Part shown: piece after piece, positions 53,448 to 62,584 of the stretch
Numbering within the stretch: position 1 is the stretch's first letter
Layout: every line of letters begins with the position of its first letter
DNA from: Globisporangium splendens
Lineage: Eukaryota > Oomycota > Peronosporomycetes > Pythiales > Pythiaceae
Length of the DNA stretch: 64,000 bases
NCBI GenBank assembly: GCA_006386115.1
Contig: VFIW01000103.1
Location: forward strand, 196,737-260,736
Reading direction: 5' to 3'
Notes under the pieces: generated by a model
Database searches by the model: none
What the model was told of the DNA's origin: nothing
What the model saw: the letters and a program-made list of their open reading frames with translations, nothing else
Program-made: the position numbers and the translations under genes

Positions 53448-55101
53448 AGCACGTGTTCCGCTATCACGGCTTGCCCGAGTCTATTGTATCAGACCGGGAC
53501 CCGCGTTTTACCGCTGCCTTTTGGCGCGAACTCTTTCGCCTGCTCGGCACAGATCTGGCGTTGCCCACTGCCGATCACCCCGAGACAGACGGGCAAACCG
53601 AGCGCGTGAACCGTGTCGTCGAGGATATTCTTCGCAGCACCGCTGTCGATCATCCCCGCGACTGGAGCCGCTGGCTGCCGTACGCCGAGTTTGCTATAAA
53701 TAGCAGCGAGCACGCCTCTACGGCCGTGACTCCGTTCTACTTTAACTCGCTGCGGCACCCGCGCGTACCCGCCACTCTGTTCGAGGGCGTCGAACGTTCT
53801 GCGGTAGGAGGGCAACTCGCTGCGCTCGATGCGAGCGCGCGATCTCCGTCACCGGACGTGGCGTCGACGCTCACGTGGACGCGCGCGATGCGCCGCCTGT
53901 GCGATCGCGTTCCGAATCTGTCACGGTCTTACCGGACAGCACGCAGAGTATTGACATGTCGGGCACGGTACTGAGTTACGGTACACGTGTCCCTAAAGAT
54001 GGATCACCCACGGTACTGAGTTACGTTACTCGTGCTAAAAATAGCCAGTCTCAGACGGAATCAGGCGACTGCTCATGCGAGCGTCAGCCACGAATGGAAG
54101 GACGCGCGGTGTCACACACCGGCGCAGAAATAGATCTCTCTGCAGCACGCACTGCGAGAGCAACGACAAAGCAAGACAAAGCCGTCGCGGCAGCGCGGCA
54201 ATTTGTCGATGAGCGCGCAGCATTGTTGCGTCGCGTACGCGACCGACTAGCTGCTGCGCAAGACAAGCAAAAGCTCTACGCCGATAAATCGGGTAGAAAG
54301 AACAAACAAACGTTTTGTGTGGGTGATAAAGTGCTTTTAAGCATTAAAAACCTACCAAACGATGCAGTCACAACGCTCCCCAGCGGGAGTGAGTTGTTGC
54401 CACGATTCATCGGGCCATACACTGTTGTGGAGAAGATTGGAGACTTGAATTACAAGCTCGATCTCCCAACGAGAATGGCAACGCACCCCGTGTTTTACGT
54501 GGGTTTGCTTAAGCGCTACCATGACGCTACTATGGATTTTTATCCCAGTCCGGGAGAACGTCGGTCTCATCAGGGGGCTCAGACGCCGCCCATCGAGACA
54601 CGAGCGCGTTGTGCCTCTCCCAAAGCGTTTTCACTCGCGGAGCGTACCTCGCGTGGAAGTGCTTCCCGCGGACATGGTACTCCTCCAGCATCTGACGAGC
54701 TTCCTTCAGCTCCGTCTCAAGCGCCGTCACCATCCGCTTCAACAGCGAGGTTTCGTCCAGATATTGCTGGCGAAGGGTACGGACGGCTTGCTGTAGCGCC
54801 CCCAAAGACGATGCGTTCGCGTGAACCATCTGAACCATCGCATCTGGTGCAACCAGCGATGCTGAAGCGAAGTAGGGCGCCACCTGTCCCGCTGATTGAT
54901 AAGCAGGGACAGCGCCACTACCATGTTGAGCGCCTGCTGCGTGTGCAGCGGCGGAAGGGGAACACCCACTACCTTGTGAAGTGGTGTGGGTACGATGTGT
55001 CGCAGAGCTCGTGGGAGCCTGCTGAGCGTCTTCGCGAAGACGTCCCGGATCTTGTTGACGCCTTTGAGGCGCAACTGAGGGACTGTCATTCGCGCGAGTA
55101 A
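53448..55101 (+). pseudogene. pol: Pol of element 1: integrase core and chromodomain
   Basis: The integrase core continues with RYHGLPESIVSDRDPRFTA, FRLLGTDLALPTADHPETDG and AEFAINSSEHASTAVTPFYF in the frame that stops at 53974. A second frame change lies near 53.83-53.9 kb. The frame ending at 55101 then gives KQKLYADKSGRKNKQTF, the GPF/Y-like RFIGPYTVVEKIGD, MATHPVFYVGLLKRYHD, a long Ser/Pro linker and a terminal chromodomain (YHVERLLRVQRRKGNTHYLV, KWCGYDVSQSSWEP). Chromodomains direct integration toward marked chromatin in chromoviruses. Two frame changes make the product defective. Confidence 0.82.
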
Positions 55102-55883
55102 TTTGTCGCCTGTTACTAGCGCGACCACCCGCTCGCGGAGGCGTGCCACCGCCCTGCTTGGAGCGAAACAGACGAACACGGTCAACTGCAAATTGCATGC
55201 ATTGACTGCGTTGCGCTGTCGGATCGGTCGACACTGTGCGAGTGCTACCTCCCTTAATTTTATTGATGCACGACATGAAGTCGGCATCGCACTCTTCTTC
55301 CGTCTCTCCAACAAAGAGGACGACTGGGATCGGGTGAATACGCAATTCCCCATTTTCATCCCGCAATCGCTTTTCACGCCAGTTTTTAAATTGAGCGTCA
55401 TAGTCCCACGCACAAAGTCTGGCTCTCGCGAGCAGATTCGATGCGGTCTTGCCAGCCGGCCATAGTTCTGGCGGCGGCATTTCGGGGAGTGAGTACTTGA
55501 GCTCATCGTGAACGATGGCTCGCACTCCTGCCTCTTCGTTTGTAATGAGGACTTCGTGCTTCCTCTTACGATTGTTGACAGCCTCAACGGCGTCATTTTC
55601 CTCCTTCCTCCTCTTCCAAAGCACGCGCGAACAACGGCTTCACGGAAGGGAGGTCTCCGAATCGCAACTCACTGCTTATAGCAGGAGCGCTATCAGATGT
55701 GGGAGCAGACCTGCCGTCGCTCTCCGCAGGCACGTCGACCGCATCCGCGGTGACCGTCGTTCGTCTTGCGCTCGACGCCACCTCTCTGTCTTCCTCGCGC
55801 TTGCGCAGAGTCTCGACGAGAGTGCCGACGCCTTCCCCTTTTTGTCGCGCGAGCTTCTCGCGGACAGCTTTGTTGGTGGCCAT
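54530..55883 (-). pseudogene. Antisense ORF of element 1, overlapping the chromodomain
   Basis: On the opposite strand an ORF starts at 55883 (MATNKAVREKLARQKGEG) and runs 5' to 3' back into pol. It passes a single frame change near 55.6 kb and ends at 54530, so about 570 bp overlap the pol 3' end in antisense. The combined product would be about 450 residues: basic helical N-terminus, a compact middle (VLITNEEAGVRAIVHDELKY, CAWDYDAQFKNWREKRLRD, VVLFVGETEEECDADFMSC), a Gln/Ser/Ala-rich linker and a C-terminal coil (LKRMVTALETELKEARQML). The part outside pol (55102-55883) also has coding character, so it is not merely a shadow. No known family is recalled. Confidence 0.6.
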
Positions 55884-55909
55884 GATACTCACGTGCGCGA
55901 GCACAGTGA

Positions 55910-57955
55910 CTATATGCGTCCGTGTGTGTCTCTTGGAAGTCCGAATATGATATCCATACTCACAGACCTCCAACTGTCCGATGGGACAGCCAATGAACGA
56001 AGTGGTGCCTGCGTGGAACCAGAGGGTTTCACTCGTTGGCAGATCTCGCAAGTCCTCACATACTTGCGCACCCACTTGTACATGTGAGGCAAGTAGTAAT
56101 CCCGGGAAAGACTGAGAAACGTTTTCTCACGTCCGAGATGGCCACCCGAAGGACTGCCATGGTACTCATACAAGAGTCGATGACGCAGACCTTCGTCGTT
56201 GGGAACAATAACCCTTGCTGTATCCCCTTGTTCGACCGCATAGTACAACAACCCATTGTGTACTCGGAAGCGGTGAACTCGCGATCTTGTGCGCGACGGA
56301 AGACCTTGCAGTGCTTTGTCGGAAGGGTCCTTGAAGTACTTCAACAAGTCCCGACATGTTTCGTCAGACTTGTACCCTTCGACAATCTCTTCTCGCACTG
56401 TAGTCGCAGCTCGCACCGCGATCGCTTGAACATCTTCACAGAGTCGACACGCTCCGTCCGTGTCTTCACTCTTGGTCTTCGGATCGTAATCCGGACGTCT
56501 TGACAGCGCATCGGCTAAGATGTTCGTCTTGCCTGGTTTGTAGTGTACAACAAAGTTGTACTCTGCAAAGAAGGAGAACCATCTCGCCATTCTTTGCGAC
56601 AAATGAGGAGTCTTCACTGCCGTACGCAGAGATGCGTGGTCAGTGTAGATAACAAAGCGCTCCTCGCCAAGCAGATACACACGGAACTTGACCAAAGAAT
56701 ACTTCATTGCCAGAAGTTCCTTGTCGTGAACTGGGTAGTTCCGTTCTGCGGGTCGGAGTTGTCGTGACTGATACGACACAACTCGCTCGTGACTCTCATC
56801 ATCATGTTGCATCAATGCGCAACCGATGCATAGTCGCTCGCATCACAGACGACGTGGAACGGCTTGTCGTGGTTTGGCAGAGCCAACACAGGAGCTTCTC
56901 GAAGACTCCTCTTGACTTCTTCGAACGCCGTCTCATGGTCTTTCGACCACTTCCACTCAACGTCTTTCTTCAAGAGCTGTGTGAGGGGTTGCACCAACGC
57001 TGTATAATTGCGCGTGTACTTGTGCAAGTAGTTGGCTAGACCCAACCATTGTCGTAGCTGTTTGACATTCTGAGGCACTGGCCAATCGTCAATAGCTTTG
57101 ACCTTCTCCGGATCGACTCGAACACCGCTCTTGCCCACAAAACAACCGAGAACAGGGATCTCGGGGCGAAGAACATGCACTTCTTCAAGTTTGCGTAGAG
57201 TTTGTTCTCACGCATGACCTGAAAAACTTGACGAAGATGATCGAGATGAACATCGACATCAGACTTCCCATTCGTGGTCTTACTATGAACGAAGATGTCG
57301 TCAAAGTAACTTGGTGCAAATGTTCGCAGAGGACGAAGAACGTTCATGACCATTCGATTGAAGGTCGCAGGAGCATTCTTCAGTCCCTGTGGCATCACTA
57401 ACCATTCCCACAGCATACCACTCGGGGTACTCACTGCGGTTAGTGGGACATCGTCTTCGCGCATTCGAACCTGATAGAACCCATCTTTCAGATCGATAGC
57501 ACTAAAGACGGTGCTGCCAGCCATTCCATCAAGGATCATGTCCTTGCGTGGAACCGGAGTCTGGGCTGGAATTGTCGCGTCGTTCAACTTGTTGAAAGCG
57601 CGGACAATGCGCCAACCTCCAGTTGCCTTCTTCACACAGAAAGTGGGGCTACAATGCGGAGACTCGCTCTCTCGCACATGACCAGCCTTAGCACGTTGTG
57701 CAAAGAACTCGTCGATTGCCTCGACTTGTTCCTTTGGTAACGGCCACTGTCTTGTGATGCAGTACTTCGTGCCAGGAAGTACATCAATCTCATGACGAAT
57801 GCCTCTGTCGAATGGCAATTCGTCCGGCACCTTGTTAGGGAAAATGTCTTCATATTCCCTGGCAAGCGCATACACGGGGTTCTTCTTGAGGGCATCTCAC
57901 GACTGCTCCTCGAACCTTTCCTTCCGTGTCTTTTCGTCCAACACATCTGCATCCG
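55910..57955 (-). pseudogene. pol: Pol of element 2: RT, RNase H, integrase zinc finger
   Basis: The RT carries DEFFAQRAKAGHVRESESPH, IDLKDGFYQVRMREDDVPLT, MPQGLKNAPATFNRMVMNV and YFDDIFVHS. A frame change near 57.17 kb precedes PVLGCFVGKSGVRVDPEKV and WLGLANYLHKYTRNYTALV. A second, near 56.81 kb, precedes RNase H (YTDHASLRTAV, ADALSRRPDYDP) and the zinc finger (YEYHGSPSGGHLGREKT, CEICQRVKPSGS). The integrase core is lost. The coding frame upstream of 57.88 kb is also shifted up to the LTR insertion. Confidence 0.82.
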
Positions 57956-58490
57956 TGCAACCGGACACTTCCGAGTTACGCAGCACGGTACGTGTGTGAG
58001 GAAGCGTATGCAACGCTTCTCTCAAGGACTCCGTTCCGAGAGCGGTTGCCTGCTTCCTGCAGTGCAACAATCGGTTACCTATAGATCTCTATAGAGTAAC
58101 CGTCGATAACCAAAGACTCAGTTAACGGTAAAAAATGGAACTGTTTATTTGTTGGAGGTTGCCCTCTGTAGAGCAACCTGGATTATCTTTATGTAACTAT
58201 GAACAATAGCAATCTCAAGTGTAATTACTCCCCATGGGGAAATGAGTGGCTATGAAAGACTAACGCTAGTAGTCTTATGTGATTGGACGAAATGCATGTT
58301 CAATTATATCCAATCGGAGGCGCCGTCACTCAGACTGGCTGCCGGCTCCACCGTGAAGGTTCGAGCAAGTACGACGAACCTCATGGTTCAGTCTTAAACT
58401 TGTTGCGCGTACTCTACGTACCGCAAGGTTCGGTTTGTTTGTGTGGCACAACACAAGTGCGTAACCATGTTACAGTGTAACCCCGTTACA
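57956..58490 (-). repeat. Solo LTR B inside element 2, with 5-bp target duplication
   Basis: 535 bp, the reverse-orientation copy of LTR A (starts TGTAACGGGG on the minus strand, ends GGTTGCA). ATCCG flanks it on both sides (57951-57955 and 58491-58495, i.e. CGGAT on the LTR strand). No internal element DNA is present, so it is a solo LTR left by LTR-LTR recombination. It splits the element 2 protease-RT linker. Confidence 0.93.
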
Positions 58491-59566
58491 ATCCGCACTT
58501 GATGCTGTGTTGACGAAGCCTTCGTCGACCATTTCGACGATCACACACACCTGCGCAATATCGCCTCTCGCTAGGCTGCGCTCCAGTGTCTTCTTGCTAA
58601 TCGATGGCAAGGAAATCAACTCTTCGACTGAACTTGGAGGATTTTCAATCTTCACGTGACGGATTACATCCACGTCACCTTCTTCATTGTAGACCGCGAT
58701 ATTCGCAAACTCGCTTGGAATGTCTTGTGCTTGGACACTCCCTTCGTCATCACCACTTGTACCTTGATCAGGGGTACTCAAAACTCTTGACGAAAAACTT
58801 CTCTTGCTGGTCTTCTTGTCTTGGGAAGGGTGTCTGTTCCTCTTCCATCCAATCTTGTCAACGCCATCACGAACCTTGTCGTCGTCGATGGCAAAGGAGA
58901 CAGTCTTTTTCTGGCGCCTGACTGCTCCACCTCCGTTCGTCGTCTTCAAAATGGGTACCACTTGTGAACATGGGGGGCCATCGCACACCGCAATATCACA
59001 AGGGTCACCTGGGATCTCTTCCACAGATGTGTACACCCACACAACTTCATCCGTTGTTGTGCAGCACAAGTCAACATCTCGTGACTTGCCAACGGAGATC
59101 TTCATATTCATCCAGTCAATGCTAGGTTGATAACGCTTCAACCATGGCATTCCCAGGATGATGTCAAACTTGTCATCGAGGTCGAGTAAAATGAACTCGC
59201 CTTCACCTCGGAAATCTTCCACTTGATTGCCAAGCGCACCACGCGCTTCGGCATCTTCACAGTCGACCCATTTGCCAACCGGACAATCACTGTCTTCTCT
59301 TCATTCGCATCAGGCACAAAGACACCATGCCTGACGATCACTTCATTTCGAACAAAGTTGTTCGACGCACCAGTGTCAACCAAAGCTCGTAGAGGCGTTG
59401 CAATACCGTCTACACGAACTTTGTGAACGATCAAACTTGACGTTTGACTGACACTCTTCTCACTCATAGTGGAAACTTCATGTACTTGATGCACATAGGG
59501 GGCCAGAGTCCTGTGTCTCCACAACGTCCACAGTCCTCTTTTCCGGGCCAGTAGGAGGCCCCGCCC
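58491..59566 (-). pseudogene. Protease region of element 2
   Basis: Directly in frame with gag after the TAG: a short linker, then the aspartic protease motif LVDTGASNNFV and IVRLANGSTVK. A frame change near 59.2 kb follows, then FDIILGMPWLKRYQPSIDW and a long acidic linker ending SSAD at the LTR insertion. The DTGAS active site and the GMPWL flap-end motif are both kept. Confidence 0.8.
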
Positions 59567-59572
59567 CTACTG
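59549..59572 (-). promoter_or_regulatory. Stem-loop enclosing the gag stop of element 2
   Basis: On the minus strand CAGTAGG (59572-59566) pairs with CCTACTG (59555-59549). Inner GGC and GCC can extend the stem past one bulged base. The gag TAG (59569-59567) lies in the 5' strand in the context CAG-TAG-G, matching the arrangement in element 1. Confidence 0.7.
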
Positions 59573-60692
59573 TCCATTCCCGTTTTTTGGCCCAGGTGAC
59601 CGCTCGAACCGACGACCGTAAGAACGATCGTGGTTGTTCGAACGAGCACCTTGTGTCGTTTGCCGACCCGGCAAAGACACCTTGCAGTTCCGAGCAATAT
59701 GACCCGGCTTCCCGCAACGGAAACACTTCCCATCGTTGCGAGGACGCTCATTTCCAGGCGTGGAAATGTACGAGATGTCCATGAGCTCGGGACCGTCATG
59801 CGCAACATTTGATTGCCGCATTGGTCTCGACGCAAACCCATGGAACTTCGCTTGCTTCATGCTGAACTCTTCTTGCATTACGCGCTCAATGGCTTCGTCC
59901 AGCGTCTTGGGGTACTCGCGGAACAGTTGGTTCCGAATCGGACCATCGTTCAGACCCGTCATGAACGTCACGACTTGCATCGGAACGTCAATCGGCTCGT
60001 CAACGATGCTCGACACCAAGCAACGAGCACGTTGTGCATACGAGTGAAGGTCGAAACGGCCTTGACGAAGCTTGAGGAACTCGGCGCGCACGGAACTCAC
60101 TCTGTGGAGGTTTAAACGCCTTCTTGAGTTCGGTCTTGAAGTGGTCGTAGCTGGGGAAGCAGTTTAGATCGGCTAAACGCTTGTCATACGCCCAGCTCTT
60201 CGCACGACCCGCAAGGTTGGACATCGCGAACAACACTTGCTGCGAAGGGTCTCGCAGTTGTCTTGCAGTGATGGCTGCATCCAACTCGACGAACCATCGT
60301 GAGAGAGGTTCGTTCTCTCCGCCGCGATACGGAGAGACGTCAAGCTTCAGTGGCACCGTCCTGAGTGAGGAAACAGGGGTTGCGACCTGCTTCCGGGAGG
60401 ACATGATCTCGTGGTGCATGAAACTGACCACCGCGCTCTTCTGGTCCTCCGGAGATGCCGATCGAAGCAGACTGACCACGGCAGCCTCTCCGATGACATC
60501 TCGCATGCGCTCAAGCGCCATCCACTCATGAGAAGACAAATGAGGGAAACCCTCAATAGTCAACTCGACAGTTTTCGGTATTGCTGGGCCGAGTGGGGTT
60601 CCTGTAGCATCCATGTTCCAAACAAGGATGCTCGCAGGGTCTTGGACAGGAATGCGCGACGTGCTTAAAGCCGCGTCGTCAAACCTCTTCAC
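59567..60692 (-). pseudogene. gag: Gag of element 2
   Basis: The N-terminal part (60692 to about 60.1 kb) contains DVSPYRGGENEPLSRWFVEL and MSNLAGRAKSWAYDKRLADL, the retrotransposon gag core. A frame change near 60.1 kb leads to EFLKLRQGRFDLHSYAQRAR, FMTGLNDGPIRNQLFREYP and the CCHC knuckle CFRCGKPGHIARNC. The ORF ends with a Gly/Asn/Gln tail at the TAG. Length and order match the gag of element 1, but sequence identity is low outside the core motifs. One frameshift makes this copy defective. Confidence 0.85.
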
Positions 60693-60723
60693 TTCACTAG
60701 GTCGTTGGAAGGACCGCTCGAAG

Positions 60724-60733
60724 TGCTACCAGG
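60724..60733 (-). promoter_or_regulatory. Primer-binding site of element 2
   Basis: CCTGGTAGCA with the following C on the minus strand directly after the LTR end CTTACA. It shares the CTGGTAGCAC core with LTR X and LTR A. Confidence 0.6.
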
Positions 60734-61216
60734 TGTAAGAGGGCGCTGTTCACAACAGTCCCTCAAACACGGCACACACGCTTGTGCCAGAGGAAGCGAT
60801 CTCCCGACTTGGAGCGAGGAAGGAGACTTGAGTACTTGGAGGAAAATTTGCAACTGAATTAAAAATGGTTATGGTTCCTGTCGCTACTTATTGATGAACC
60901 CCAAGGGATCCTACACGTTTTATAACTAAAACCTAAACATACACAATAAAACCTATGAATCTGATATATAAAAACCTTGGGTACACTGAGGTTGAACCTA
61001 CGGGATCTTCTAGAAACTTGAACTTCAAGTCTTGTATAAAATCCCTGCAAAGTGATTGGCTCGCGTCGCTCACTCCAGGTGGCAGAGACACGTCGGTCTC
61101 GTCGCCAGTCCAGTTTCCCAAGCAGGAACCATCACTCAGTACTTGGTTAGTACATGGATGTCATCGCTCAGTACTGATTAGTACATGAGAACAACATTCT
61201 GCACTGATCAGCACAG
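60734..61216 (-). repeat. Probable LTR between elements 2 and 3
   Basis: On the minus strand the segment ends CTCTTACA directly before the element 2 primer-binding site, so it is the 5' LTR of element 2. Its left end is uncertain (TGTGCTGATC at 61216 is the best TG start). It lies at the 3' side of element 3, so it could be a shared LTR of a tandem arrangement. No second copy is available to fix the border. Confidence 0.5.
61131..61215. repeat. 32-bp degenerate tandem repeat with palindromic cores
   Basis: Three copies start at 61131, 61163 and about 61195. Their cores are CAGTACTTGGTTAGTACATG, CAGTACTGATTAGTACATG and TGCACTGATCAGCACA, all near-palindromic and phased about 31-32 bp. They lie at the presumed start of the LTR, where an enhancer is expected. 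Confidence 0.65.
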
Positions 61217-61360
61217 AGAACACTCGTGACGTCATCGAATGATGTCACACGTGCATGTGGGGACTGTATTACGTGATTCCTTTTGTTATTTGTATCTCCA
61301 CATGCAATCGCTGAAGGTGTTGTGTGCACACTAGATCTGGCGAACAGATCCAATTGATGA

Positions 61361-62584
61361 ATGGCTGGTGTGGCCATTTACAATTGTGAACTGGAAGCTG
61401 TCGATCCACTCGAGGACTTGCTCTTCGATGTGGAATCCGAATCTGATGCACAGGTTACTGCGTCATCGGGAAATAGCGAGTTGCCACGCCATCTTGCCTT
61501 TCCGGCGGAGGAGAAGGATCCGGTGACGGGTCCTTCTGAAGGGATGGATTTCGTCCCTTCTAGCTGGAGTCACTTATGGGCGCCCAAACCCAATTGGGTT
61601 CGTGCACATCGTGGCACCCAGCGTGCGGGCACTCACGCGCTGTACGATGTTAGTACCATCAAGGACGATGACTTCGTCCTTCGACAGAACTTCCATCCCA
61701 AGGCGCGCAAGGAGTTTTACATCGACCTTTTCCATTCGATGCGGTACTTCGATGGTCGATCGAAGTCAAAGAAGTCTCACAGCGCTGAGAAACAAGCGCT
61801 GTTCCTTTCGCAAGCGTGGGGTGCCTTCGTTGTGAATTTCAACGAAGACGCTGCGAAGTGTATCTCTCGATTGCGAGATAATCGGGATAAGTTCCTCCGG
61901 CACAATGCCGTTGGAAAGTTGTTGGCGATCCACGAGGAATGCGTGGATCTTGGGGTTCCGTGTGAAGTCAAGACCACACCGAGGGGTTGCCGCATCTGCA
62001 CCAGCGATGATCCTCAGTTGACTGAGGAGCACCTTCGTGGTTACAACGGCGTGATGCTTCCTCGCGGATTGCAAGATCAAATCCGCGAGTTGTGGAAGCG
62101 AGAGTCGATTAGCGTCGACTCTCGTACTGCTGCACCAAGCCAGGAACATCGGCTTGGAGCATCGCGGCCGGTTCCCAGGTATCTCGATCTGGCGGGTAAC
62201 CAAGCCAACGAACGCGATAGACGCGCTCCTTCTTCCCTCGCGACGATCGATCGCGATGAGCAAATATCTTCTCCACGATCCAGCGTTGGTTCCCCTCGGA
62301 GTCTCGCAACGGAGGAGCTGGAGGAGGGAAGATCTGCTCGTGACTCTGAGGCGCATCCTCAGAGTGATCAGCGTCTTCTTGATCGGCTGAAGTACGCTGA
62401 GCGGGAGAACGAGGTTCTCCGACTTCGGGCCGAGCTAAGCAAGATGATCGCGAAGCACGAGCGGCTCGAGGGACGGCTTTCGAGGCTCGAGGCTGATCAC
62501 AAGCTTGTGCTTGGGATCCTTCGCGACCACGGTCTCCTGAAGAGGAAGAGACCAACGAGTCATCGTGGCGATGATACGCTTTGA
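61361..62584 (+). CDS. Antisense ORF of element 3, overlapping its chromodomain
   Basis: 407 residues, uninterrupted. It starts at 61361 (MAGVAIYNCELEAVDP), outside pol, and overlaps the minus-strand pol 3' end for its last 476 bp (62109-62584). The first half is globular-looking (VRAHRGTQRAGTHALYDVST, QALFLSQAWGAFVVNFNED, LRDNRDKFLRHNAVGKLLAI, CEVKTTPRGCRICTSDD, which includes a CRIC motif). The second half is Ser/Arg-rich, then a leucine-rich coiled coil (ENEVLRLRAELSKMIAKHE) and a basic end. The first 750 bp cannot be a shadow of pol. The architecture parallels the antisense ORF of element 1, although I see no clear sequence similarity. Function unknown. Confidence 0.65.
   Translation: MAGVAIYNCELEAVDPLEDLLFDVESESDAQVTASSGNSELPRHLAFPAEEKDPVTGPSEGMDFVPSSWSHLWAPKPNWVRAHRGTQRAGTHALYDVSTIKDDDFVLRQNFHPKARKEFYIDLFHSMRYFDGRSKSKKSHSAEKQALFLSQAWGAFVVNFNEDAAKCISRLRDNRDKFLRHNAVGKLLAIHEECVDLGVPCEVKTTPRGCRICTSDDPQLTEEHLRGYNGVMLPRGLQDQIRELWKRESISVDSRTAAPSQEHRLGASRPVPRYLDLAGNQANERDRRAPSSLATIDRDEQISSPRSSVGSPRSLATEELEEGRSARDSEAHPQSDQRLLDRLKYAERENEVLRLRAELSKMIAKHERLEGRLSRLEADHKLVLGILRDHGLLKRKRPTSHRGDDTL

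Larger units (their letters stand above)
48286..55925 (+). mobile_element. Ty3/gypsy chromodomain retrotransposon, element 1
   Basis: Order: 5' LTR, primer-binding site, gag with zinc knuckle, protease, reverse transcriptase, RNase H, integrase, chromodomain, then an antisense ORF. The 3' LTR is missing. At about 55.92 kb the element meets the truncated integrase end of element 2 in the opposite orientation. Frameshifts in pol make it non-autonomous. The LTR family is the same as the solo LTR at 57956-58490. Confidence 0.88.
55910..60733 (-). mobile_element. Ty3/gypsy retrotransposon, element 2, truncated
   Basis: On the minus strand: primer-binding site (60733), gag, protease, then a solo LTR insertion, then RT, RNase H and the integrase zinc finger. 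It stops abruptly just after the integrase motif VSMDIIFGLP at about 55.94 kb, where element 1 DNA begins. Several frameshifts. It is a different family from elements 1 and 3 by protein sequence. Confidence 0.85.

Noticed and set aside
54739..55596. 285-codon minus-strand ORF
   Set aside because: A third frame over the same region as the coherent antisense ORF and pol. Its sequence is not protein-like compared with the frame chosen.
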